The position numbers and the translations under genes are program-made. Under the pieces are notes generated by a model. It had not been told where the DNA came from and did no database searches. It worked only from the letters and a program-made list of their open reading frames with translations. DNA of 8,711 nucleotides from NCBI GenBank assembly GCA_038232055.1, contig JBBSIN010000076.1:1-8711 (forward strand), written 5' to 3'. Shown here piece by piece: positions 1-5,108 of this stretch. Position 1 is the first letter of the stretch; each line of letters starts with the position of its first letter. This DNA is from JBBSIN01 sp038232055. Its GTDB lineage: Bacteria > Actinomycetota > Actinomycetes > JADGOV01.

Positions 1-99
1 AAGCAGTGGCGCGGCATCGCCACCCGCTATGACAAGAACGCCCGCAACTATCGAGCCGGCGTCCTGCTCGCCGCGACCATCCTCTGGACCCGACCGTGA
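1..99 (+). CDS. IS5-family transposase, C-terminal end (partial)
   Basis: Only the last 32 codons and the TGA stop are in the window; the gene starts upstream. The frame reads KQWRGIATRYDKNARNY, then RAGVLLAATILWTRP and stop. This tail (WRGIATRYDK..RNYRAG) is the well-known C-terminus of actinobacterial IS5/IS427-type DDE transposases, which cut and paste the insertion sequence. The final DDE Glu lies upstream of this segment, so I cannot say whether the enzyme is active. The IS end follows within about 15 bp, as expected for an element whose transposase fills it. Recognition is by family memory, not a search. Confidence 0.8.
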   Translation, partial: KQWRGIATRYDKNARNYRAGVLLAATILWTRP

Positions 100-102
100 T
101 CG

Positions 103-114
103 GAGAGACAGGCC
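103..114. repeat. Putative IS right terminal inverted repeat
   Basis: GAGAGACAGGCC reads GGCCTGTCTCTC on the minus strand, resembling the outer ends of IS5-family elements. It is directly followed by the palindromic tetramer CTAG at 115-118, a plausible target duplication. The partner repeat is not in the window. Confidence 0.45.
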
Positions 115-116
115 CT

Positions 117-122
117 AGGAGG
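117..122 (+). promoter_or_regulatory. Shine-Dalgarno of the DHFR-family gene, abutting the IS end
   Basis: AGGAGG, a perfect SD, 7 nt before ATG 130. Its first two bases are the last two of the CTAG at 115-118, so the insertion point sits at the very edge of the ribosome-binding site. Confidence 0.75.
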
Positions 123-129
123 TCCGCTG

Positions 130-693
130 ATGCGCATGGTGACGTGCTCCATGGGCGTCTCCCTCGATGGCTACATCGTCGGACCTGACGGCGGCTTCGC
201 ATGGTCGGCGCCTGACGAGGAGGTTTTTCGCTTCGCGACCGACGAGGTGCGACAGGTCGGCGTTCACCTGCTGGGCCGGCGGCTGTACGAAACGATGTTG
301 TACTGGGAGACGGCCGACCAGGACCCGTCGCTCAACGACCTCGAGCGCGAGTTCGCCGCCCTCTGGGTGTCACTCCCCAAGGTGGTGTTCTCCAAGACGC
401 TTTCCGCTGTCGAGGGCAGCAACCGTCTCGCTACCGGGACCCTGGCGGAGGAAGTCGAGAGGTGGCGAGCGGAGCGCGGGCAGGGCGACATCGCCATCGG
501 AGGCGCGACACTGGCTGCGGAAGCGGCCGAGTTGGGCCTGATCGACGAGTACGGGCTGCGAGTCCACCCGGTGCTGGTCGGTGGAGGAACCTCCTTCTTC
601 CCCCGGGCGCAGCGCCGCGCAGATCTTGAACTCGTCGGCAGCCACGCGTTCAACTGTGGAGTCATGTACCTCCGCTACCGCGTGGCGGACTGA
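130..693 (+). CDS. Dihydrofolate reductase family protein (RibD C-terminal-like)
   Basis: This 187-residue protein belongs to the RibD_C/dihydrofolate reductase-like superfamily (YwjB/YyaP-type), single-domain predicted NAD(P)H-dependent cytosolic reductases whose substrates are mostly unknown. Landmarks in family order are GVSLDGYIVGPDGG (residues 9-22), HLLGRRLYETM (46-56), VVFSKTL (85-91), the dinucleotide-loop-like IGGATLAAEAAELGLIDEY (123-141) and RVHPVLVGGGTSFF (144-157). Length is typical and the frame is intact. The ATG at 130 is chosen because AGGAGG at 117-122 lies 7 nt upstream; ATG 136 would be too far. It need not make tetrahydrofolate: members close to this are not classical FolA. 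The IS end lies about 15 bp upstream of the start, so any native promoter has been displaced and transcription may come from the IS. Confidence 0.88.
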   Translation: MRMVTCSMGVSLDGYIVGPDGGFAWSAPDEEVFRFATDEVRQVGVHLLGRRLYETMLYWETADQDPSLNDLEREFAALWVSLPKVVFSKTLSAVEGSNRLATGTLAEEVERWRAERGQGDIAIGGATLAAEAAELGLIDEYGLRVHPVLVGGGTSFFPRAQRRADLELVGSHAFNCGVMYLRYRVAD

Positions 694-838
694 GCCGGGC
701 GGGCCGGTTGGCGAGCTCCGCCGCGGGGACCGCAACCCAGCGAGTTCCATCGCCGCGTTTTCCCGGTTGCTGTGCGGCCGTGCTGGCCAAGGGTCGGTTC
801 CGTCCTGCGCTCGCCGTCGACCGGTCATGCCGCTGTCC

Positions 839-862
839 GCGCGAGGGGTCACGCCCCCGCGC
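839..862. terminator. GC-rich hairpin between convergent genes
   Basis: GCGCG-A-GGGG (839-848) pairs with CCCC-CGCGC (854-862) around a TCACG loop. This gives nine GC pairs with one bulged A (844). It lies between the DHFR-family gene (rightward) and the tRNA gene (leftward), where a bidirectional terminator would be expected. There is no T tract on either strand, which is common for actinobacterial terminators but lowers certainty. Confidence 0.4.
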
Positions 863-927
863 CGTCCGATGGCGAGTCTCGACCGCCAAGGCAAGGGTTC
901 GCATGGGGGCGGTTGGGCTACGCGTAG

Positions 928-1000
928 TGCCCCCGGCAGGATTCGAACCTGCGGCACACGGTTTAGGAAACCGATGCTCTATCCCCTGAGCTACGAGGGC
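928..1000 (-). tRNA. tRNA-Arg (anticodon CCT)
   Basis: On the minus strand, nt 1 is at 1000 and the discriminator A at 928. The acceptor stem GCCCTCG/CGGGGGC has one U-G pair. The D arm is GCTC AGGGGATA GAGC, the anticodon loop TTCCTAA has CCT at 34-36, and the T arm GCAGG/CCTGC closes the TTCGAAT loop. The variable region is short (class I). CCA is not encoded; the genome continues with CTA. The tRNA reads AGG codons, which are rare in such GC-rich genomes. The 27-43 pair is U·U. A partial second copy of the 5' half lies at 2515-2552 in the same orientation. Directly 3' of the gene is a 10-bp palindrome, CTACGCGTAG (918-927). Confidence 0.95.
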
Positions 1001-1033
1001 TGACCTGCCGGTTCTCGGTTCGGGTGACGGGGA

Positions 1034-1044
1034 TGACAGCCAAG
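1034..1044. repeat. TGACAGCCAAG direct repeat, left copy
   Basis: An exact 11-bp copy of 2401-2411, lying 34 bp beyond the 5' end of the complete tRNA gene. With the copies at 2389-2411 it marks both inner ends of the block between the two tRNA copies. This could be an integrase arm-type site, or chance. Confidence 0.35.
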
Positions 1045-1118
1045 AGACCCGCCCGCACGGCACGTCATGATAGCGACCGCTCGGTCCCTGGCCCGTCCTG
1101 GTCACGACCCTGGCCGGG

Positions 1119-1693
1119 TTGGTCCAGCAGGCGGCCGAGAGCCCCCGTCGCGGACTGCCTGAGCAACTGCGCGTGCTCTACCTCATCGCCAATCCCGAGC
1201 AGAACCTGCGGACCGATGCAGAGGTCCGCGGTGTTCAGGACCGAGTTCGCCGCGCGCTGCATCGAGACCTCATCACGATCGACTACCGTCCGGCAGCCAC
1301 CGCAGATGACTTGATCGCCGGTCTCAACGACCTGCGCCCCCACGTCGTCCACTTCTCTGGCCACGCCGGTGATGCCGCTCTCCTGTTCGACAACGGCAAC
1401 CTGGAAGACCCCGAGGGTCGACACGTGCCGTACGACCTCCTCGCCCGCGCTTTGGGCGCGACCGCCATTCCCCCGATGCTGGTCGTGCTCAACGGCTGCG
1501 ACACCCTCCACGGTGCGGATGTACTGCTGCGAAGTTCTACGCAGCCATCGCCGCGGCCCAGCCCATCGCAGCCGCGGTGAACCAGGGAAGCGTCTCCGTC
1601 GACCTGGCCGGTCTCGATGAGGGCTGGAAACCGGCTGACGAGTCGTGCTCGCGCTGGCGCCAGCCTCCCCATGGTGCCAGAATGGCACCATGA
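1119..1693 (+). pseudogene. CHAT-domain (caspase-like) protease, broken
   Basis: The first frame (1119-1580, TTG start, frame open back to a TAG at 1071) holds a CHAT fold. LRVLYLIANPE (residues 17-27) is a first beta strand, VHFSGHAG (77-84) carries the catalytic His82, and LVVLNGCDTL (121-130) carries the catalytic Cys127. CHAT peptidases are separase/caspase relatives, many acting in conflict or cell-death systems. After GADVLL the frame turns to Pro/Ser-rich nonsense. The -1 frame immediately continues with family-like sequence: AAKFYAAIAAAQPIAAAVNQ from about 1526, then GSVSVDLAGLDEGWKP, stopping at 1693. Family members have roughly 20-25 more residues between these segments, so an out-of-frame deletion of about 60-75 bp near 1523-1530 is inferred. 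The N-terminus also seems cut short, with no good SD. Probably non-functional. Confidence 0.72.
1655..1691. promoter_or_regulatory. vapBC operator/promoter with three TGGNNCCA boxes
   Basis: Three boxes stand in a row: TGGCGCCA (1655-1662), TGGTGCCA (1672-1679) and TGGCACCA (1683-1690). The first is the core of a 12-bp palindrome (1653-1664). The second and third form a perfect inverted repeat with 9-bp arms, ATGGTGCCA and TGGCACCAT, spaced by GAA (1671-1691). The last arm includes the A and T of the vapB start codon. A -10-like CAGAAT (1678-1683) would place transcription start at or next to A1690, giving a leaderless mRNA; no SD precedes vapB. Ribbon-helix-helix VapB antitoxins with VapC usually repress their own promoter through such sites. 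Confidence 0.65.
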
Positions 1694-1920
1694 AGCGGAT
1701 GAATCTGCGTGATGTGCCCGATGACGTCTACGCCTCCCTGGTCTCAGCAGCCGAGGACAGCCGGCAGTCGCTGAGCGCGTTCGTCGTCGATCGCCTCGCT
1801 GAGGTGGCACAGGCAGTCCGTGTCGCTAGCTACGTGTCCACCTATCCATCACCTCGGGGAACCGGTGTCACGACCGAGGACGCGGTGGCCGCGGTACGGG
1901 AGGTGCGCGAGGCGTCGTGA
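1690..1920 (+). CDS. vapB: VapB-type ribbon-helix-helix antitoxin
   Basis: This 76-residue antitoxin is expected to bind and neutralise the VapC RNase encoded next and, as a dimer or in complex, to repress the operon. The N-terminus MKRMNLRDVPDDVY has the beta strand of an RHH (FitA/VapB-like) DNA-binding fold. It is followed by helices ASLVSAAEDSRQSLSAF and VVDRLAEVAQ (to about residue 41). The remaining 35 residues form the usual toxin-binding tail. The ATG at 1690 is chosen because the RHH strand starts here and because the operator and -10-like box place a leaderless start at this codon. An in-frame upstream ATG at 1645 would add 15 residues unlike the family. Its stop overlaps the vapC GTG (GTGA, 1917-1920), so the two are translationally coupled. 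Confidence 0.85.
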   Translation: MKRMNLRDVPDDVYASLVSAAEDSRQSLSAFVVDRLAEVAQAVRVASYVSTYPSPRGTGVTTEDAVAAVREVREAS

Positions 1921-2318
1921 GCTTGGCGGTCATCGATGCCTCGGTCCTTGCCGTCTTCTACGCCGCTGACGACGCACGCCACTCTCTCGTGGCCGAGCGC
2001 CTGAAGGCGGGCGACGCGCTGTTCGCACCCGCGCACCTCGACGCTGAGATCGTGTCCGCACTGCGTGGCATGGCCCGCAGGAGCCAGGTCCTGGACCAGG
2101 CTGTCCCCAGCGCTCTCCCGCACCTGGCGGGCTTTCCGATCCGACGCATGCCACTGCCTCCGTTGCTGGAGCGCATGTGGGAGCTGCGTAACAACGTCAC
2201 GGCCTATGACGCCGCTTACATCGCCTTGGCCGAACGTCTTGACGCCGCATTGATCACCTGCGACGCCAGGCTCGCCACGGCGAACGGACCCACTTGCACG
2301 TTCGACTTGATCAGCTGA
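1917..2318 (+). CDS. vapC: VapC-type PIN-domain ribonuclease toxin
   Basis: This 133-residue PIN-domain protein is the toxin of a type II pair. VapC enzymes are Mg2+-dependent endoribonucleases that cut tRNA or rRNA and halt growth when VapB is degraded. All four expected acidic residues are visible: Asp7 in AVIDASVL, Glu44 in HLDAEIVSAL, Asp98 in TAYDAAYIALAE and Asp116 in LITCDARLA. Length and layout are those of intact VapC, so it is probably active. It starts at GTG 1917, overlapping the vapB stop by 4 nt; GAGG lies at 1909-1912 and a longer GGGAGG at 1898-1903. The RNA target cannot be read from sequence. It lies inside the block bounded by two tRNA-Arg copies. Confidence 0.9.
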   Translation: MSLAVIDASVLAVFYAADDARHSLVAERLKAGDALFAPAHLDAEIVSALRGMARRSQVLDQAVPSALPHLAGFPIRRMPLPPLLERMWELRNNVTAYDAAYIALAERLDAALITCDARLATANGPTCTFDLIS

Positions 2319-2323
2319 CCGGT

Positions 2324-2350
2324 CGAGGATCCCGCTGCGGGACGGTCTCG
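2324..2350 (+). terminator. Weak hairpin after vapC
   Basis: TCCCG (2330-2334) and CGGGA (2338-2342) form a 5-bp stem around CTG, flanked by outer CGAG and CTCG arms (2324-2327, 2347-2350). It starts 6 bp after the vapC stop. There is no T tract, so it is only a candidate end for the vapBC transcript. Confidence 0.25.
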
Positions 2351-2388
2351 TCGACATGGTCGGGATGCCGGTCCCGGCCAGCCTGTAA

Positions 2389-2411
2389 TGACAGCCGACC
2401 TGACAGCCAAG
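2389..2411. repeat. Tandem TGACAGCC repeats, right copies
   Basis: TGACAGCC occurs at 2389-2396 and again at 2401-2408, a 12-bp period. The second copy extends to TGACAGCCAAG, identical to 1034-1044. They lie about 105 bp inside the break point of the partial tRNA. This resembles arm-type integrase sites, though short repeats can arise by chance. Confidence 0.35.
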
Positions 2412-2514
2412 TGGACGGTTGGATGCGCCGCGGTGCGCACGGAGGCGGACGTCCTCGCGCTGACGACCTGCACATATGCACCCGCGCAGAAGCGGATGGC
2501 CGACCAAGATCGAG

Positions 2515-2552
2515 TTAGGAAACCGTTGCTCTATCCCCTGAGCTACGGGGCC
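2515..2552 (-). pseudogene. Partial tRNA-Arg(CCT): 5' half only
   Basis: Reading the minus strand from 2552, GGCCCCG TA, the D arm GCTCAGGGGATAGAGC, then AACGG and the loop TTTCCTAA match the complete tRNA-Arg gene at 35 of 38 positions (compare 963-1000). Similarity stops at once after the anticodon loop (nt 38); the sequence then reads CTCGATC and no 3' half of the anticodon stem, T arm or acceptor strand follows. It cannot fold as a tRNA. A break exactly at the anticodon loop edge is typical of tyrosine-recombinase crossover sites in tRNA genes, so this is probably an attachment-site half. Confidence 0.8.
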
Positions 2553-2773
2553 GGCGCTCGGCGCAAAGCCCGTCAGACGCCGGCGAGCGGCGGCCGTCGC
2601 GTTCAGCCGGACACGCCACCGTCCCCACCGGCTCGCCGGGGCGGAGCCACGCGTCTCCGTCGGGGCAATCGGGCAAATCGACCACACGACCTCGCAGAAT
2701 CGCACTACCGTCTCCCGTGAGCGCGCTGGCCCACGACGCGACAGGCGTCGGCAGCACATCGGGGGAGTGAGCA

Positions 2774-3760
2774 ATGCGTCGCCTGCTGCTTGTGGTCGTG
2801 CTCCTGGCGAGCACGATGTTCGCTTCGCCGGCATCCGCCCTGCCGGGCGACCCGCTCGTGCTCGGGGCGGCGCAGCCGGCCAACAACGGGTTGACGGCGC
2901 AGCAGGCGGTGCAGCGGCTCGAGTCGAGCCTGGGACGCCCGCTGGCCGCCGTACGGATCTACGACAAGTGGAACACCGCGTTCCCGACGCCATACATCAC
3001 CTGGTTGAAGAGCACCGGGCACGCCCTCGTCCTGTCGGTCAAGGCGTCGCGCACCAACGGCACGCCCATCCTCTGGCGGGACATCGCGACAGCAGGACCG
3101 GCGGACCCGCTCTACGACGACATCGTGCGCTGGGCGCACTCCGTCAGCGACTACGGGCTGCACGTCTACTTCATCTTCAACCACGAGCCGGAGAACACCG
3201 GGAACGCGGGGTCGGGCACCGCTACTGACTTCATCGACGCCTGGCGGAACGTCGTGACCGTCATGCGAGCCAACGGGGCGACCAACGCCGAGTTCGTGTG
3301 GACGACGAGCGGTGGGACGTACGCCGTACCGACGACCGACAAGCGTTATGCACCGAGCTTCTATCCGGGTGACGCCTTCGTCGACGACATCGGTGCGGAC
3401 GTCTACAACATGTACTGCCTGCGCCGCGACGGCCGCTACCAACAGCCGTGGAAGTCGCTGCAGGAGAGAATGGCGCCGATGATGACGTTCGCGCAGGACC
3501 ATCCGACCGTGGGGCTCATGCTTCCCGAGTTCGCCGGGCCGGAGGACGCGGCCGTGCCGGGGCGCAAGGCGGACTGGCTCTCCGAGGCTCGCGCACTGTT
3601 CCAGCAGCCTGGGTACGAGCGCTTCAAGGCGATCCTCTACTGGAACGAGAAGTCGCCGAAGGTCAACGGATGCGACTTCCGGGTGACGTCGAGCACCTCC
3701 TCGTTCGACGCCTTCAAGGCGATGGCGAACGATCCCTACTACACGGCGTCCGCCCCCTGA
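2774..3760 (+). CDS. Secreted GH26-like glycoside hydrolase
   Basis: A 328-residue exported enzyme resembling glycoside hydrolase family 26 (retaining beta-mannanases, beta-1,3-xylanases and related endoglycanases). Residues 1-22 are a Sec signal peptide: Arg2-Arg3, a Leu/Val core, and cleavage after ASA at 20-22. The (beta/alpha)8-type domain follows. FNHEPEN (135-141) carries the likely acid/base Glu138, matching the His-Glu motif of GH26, and LPEFAG (250-255) carries the likely nucleophile Glu252. FYPGDAFVDDIGADVYN (196-212) is also typical. Length fits a bare catalytic domain with no carbohydrate-binding module. GGGGGAG (2761-2767), 6 nt before ATG 2774, supports the start. The next gene overlaps or abuts the 3' end. 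The substrate is unknown; exopolysaccharide-cluster GH26-like enzymes are an alternative to plant-mannan degraders. Confidence 0.82.
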   Translation: MRRLLLVVVLLASTMFASPASALPGDPLVLGAAQPANNGLTAQQAVQRLESSLGRPLAAVRIYDKWNTAFPTPYITWLKSTGHALVLSVKASRTNGTPILWRDIATAGPADPLYDDIVRWAHSVSDYGLHVYFIFNHEPENTGNAGSGTATDFIDAWRNVVTVMRANGATNAEFVWTTSGGTYAVPTTDKRYAPSFYPGDAFVDDIGADVYNMYCLRRDGRYQQPWKSLQERMAPMMTFAQDHPTVGLMLPEFAGPEDAAVPGRKADWLSEARALFQQPGYERFKAILYWNEKSPKVNGCDFRVTSSTSSFDAFKAMANDPYYTASAP

Positions 3761-5043
3761 GTCGGGACACGTGGCGCCGACGAGCGGCCCGGCTCTTCTC
3801 AGTCGCGGTCGCCGCCGTACTCGGCTGGCTACCGCTGGGTTGGCTAGCACCCGGCACGGCGGGGGCCGCCACCCCGACGGAGCGGCTTCGGCTCCCGGCG
3901 GTCGACATGCCGGTGTCCGCCCTGCCCGGCGTCGGCCTGGCTCCCGACCGGCTGCTGACCTCGCACACGCCGGGACCGGTGACCAATCGCGAGGCGATCA
4001 CCGTCGCCCTGGCCCCGGACGGTGCTCCGGTTGTGGTCACGCTCGACCAGCGGCTGCGCCTCACCGGGGTCGGTGACTACCAGGTGCGTGAGCGGGGACC
4101 GGCCCGTCAGGTACGCCGCGTCGGCGACACCGTCGCTCCGGTGCTCAAACTCGGCACGGTGGTGTGGCTGGGCTTCAGCCCCGGCCACCGAGAGCTCGCC
4201 GCGCGGCTCACGCTCGACGCTGGCCTCGAAGCGCCGCGGCTGCCCATGGCGGTGCGGCTAGTCTTTCGCGACGCGGCCGGCCAGCGCCGCGCGCTGCTGC
4301 CCGGTGGGCGCGCCCCCAGCCCGGGGACCTTGACGGTCACCCTGGTCAACCAGTCCGCCGCCACCGTGACCGTGCCCACCGGACGGGCCGCGGCCGCCGA
4401 CCTTGCCGGCCCGCTCACCACCTTGCTCGCGGCCGCACGCCACCCGCGCGCGGGTCCGCTTCCCACCGGCGGCGCGGGGCTGCCGGCAACGATCCCGGCC
4501 ACCCTGCCCGGGCAGCGCCGGATAGCGGTGGTCGCCCCGCTGCGCGTCACCGGAACGATCCGGGCGTCGCAGGGGCGGGTGACCGGGCCGGGGACGACCC
4601 CCACGACGGGCGGCGCGCGGGTCACCGGAGTGCTCACCGGCTCGGCCGCGTTCACCGTCGAGCTGCCGCGGCCCGGAGCGGTGGCGGCGTTGGACCTCTC
4701 GGTCCGGCCGGCGCTCGACCCACGGGTGCTCGCGCCGCCGGCACCGTTCCCGACGTGGCGGGCTTGGGCGTCGGCTGGTCCGTCGCCGGCCGCGCGCGCC
4801 GCCGCCACGGCCCGGCTGGTCGGGCAGGCCGCCGCGGCCGCCCGCGCGGCGTCGTACGTGCCCTATCTCGGTGCCGACCTGCACGGTCCGTCGACGACGA
4901 CCTTCCGGTACGTCGTCGCGCCGCCACCCGCCGCCGTATCCGTCTCGGCGACCCGCGAGGTCAACCCGCACGCTGTCGTGGCGGCCCTCGCGGCCCTCGT
5001 CGGGGTGGTCGTCAACCTCGGGCTGCTCTGGCGGGCGTCCTGA
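3670..5043 (+). CDS. Unrecognised secreted protein with C-terminal membrane anchor
   Basis: I do not recognise a family. The clear coding part runs from 3760. Arg-rich SRDTWRRRAARLF, a hydrophobic stretch and a cleavage site near TAGAA (about 3853) form a signal peptide. About 365 Ala/Pro/Thr/Val-rich residues without cysteine follow, with beta-like segments such as LTVTLVNQSAATVTVP. The C-terminus AVVAALAALVGVVVNLGLLW is a transmembrane helix with a very short RAS tail, giving a type I membrane topology facing outside. The start is uncertain. ATG 3670 has GAAGG 7 nt upstream (3658-3662) and is the only standard start codon between 3451 and the signal peptide, but it overlaps the hydrolase by 91 nt and adds a long N-region. 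A CTG at 3757 overlapping the hydrolase TGA would give an ideal signal peptide. Perhaps a cell-surface partner of the neighbouring lipoprotein or importer; this is inference from position only. Confidence 0.7.
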   Translation: MRLPGDVEHLLVRRLQGDGERSLLHGVRPLSRDTWRRRAARLFSVAVAAVLGWLPLGWLAPGTAGAATPTERLRLPAVDMPVSALPGVGLAPDRLLTSHTPGPVTNREAITVALAPDGAPVVVTLDQRLRLTGVGDYQVRERGPARQVRRVGDTVAPVLKLGTVVWLGFSPGHRELAARLTLDAGLEAPRLPMAVRLVFRDAAGQRRALLPGGRAPSPGTLTVTLVNQSAATVTVPTGRAAAADLAGPLTTLLAAARHPRAGPLPTGGAGLPATIPATLPGQRRIAVVAPLRVTGTIRASQGRVTGPGTTPTTGGARVTGVLTGSAAFTVELPRPGAVAALDLSVRPALDPRVLAPPAPFPTWRAWASAGPSPAARAAATARLVGQAAAAARAASYVPYLGADLHGPSTTTFRYVVAPPPAAVSVSATREVNPHAVVAALAALVGVVVNLGLLWRAS

Positions 5044-5097
5044 GGGTTACCGAGTGGACAGTTCGCCTTCTGGCATCGTTTCTCATGAACACTGAGC

Positions 5098-5103
5098 GAA
5101 GGA
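5098..5103 (+). promoter_or_regulatory. Shine-Dalgarno that decides the lipoprotein start
   Basis: GAAGGA lies 5 nt before ATG 5109. The in-frame ATG at 5085 has no such site and would add eight polar residues before the lipoprotein signal peptide, so 5109 is preferred. Confidence 0.6.
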
Positions 5104-5108
5104 ACAGG

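Larger units (their letters stand above)
1..114 (+). mobile_element. Right end of an IS5-type insertion sequence
   Basis: The element comprises the transposase tail and about 15 bp after its stop. The outer end appears to lie at the sequence GAGAGACAGGCC (103-114), followed by CTAG (115-118). IS5/IS427-group elements have inverted repeats of the GGCCTGTCTC type and often target CTAG or TA, which fits. The left end and the other target copy are outside the window, so the boundary is inferred. Confidence 0.6.
2319..2773. other. Intergenic stretch between vapC and the hydrolase gene
   Basis: I see no convincing protein gene in these 455 bases; open frames here lack RBS and family-like sequence. 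It holds a small hairpin after vapC, the TGACAGCC repeats (2389-2411) and the partial tRNA-Arg (2515-2552). From 2553 to 2760 it is GC-rich with nothing I can name. The promoter of the secreted-protein genes must lie in it or further upstream, but no clear -10/-35 pair stands out. Confidence 0.6.

Noticed and set aside
918..927. CTACGCGTAG palindrome directly 3' of the tRNA
   Set aside because: Too short to call a terminator or recombination site; mentioned with the tRNA only.
581..1003. Plus-strand open frame running into the tRNA gene
   Set aside because: Its C-terminus is a translation of the complementary strand of tRNA-Arg (RIRTCGTRFRKP), and it lacks an RBS or homology-like sequence.
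1842..2993. Minus-strand open frame of 383 codons through vapC and the partial tRNA
   Set aside because: It crosses the tRNA remnant (giving the well-known VAQGIEQRFPN mistranslation) and runs antisense to vapC and the hydrolase start.
2705..3850. Minus-strand open frame of 381 codons opposite the GH26-like gene
   Set aside because: It is an antisense shadow: low-complexity Arg/Val/Gly-rich translation with no motif, while the plus strand has a clear signal peptide and catalytic motifs.
5055..5083. TGGACA followed by AT-richer sequence as a promoter for the lipoprotein operon
   Set aside because: No acceptable -10 hexamer lies at 16-18 bp spacing, so the -35-like match is not enough.
4164..5085. 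Long plus-strand frame upstream of the lipoprotein start
   Set aside because: Arg/Gly/Pro-rich out-of-frame reading of the secreted-protein gene; true coding begins only at the lipoprotein signal peptide.
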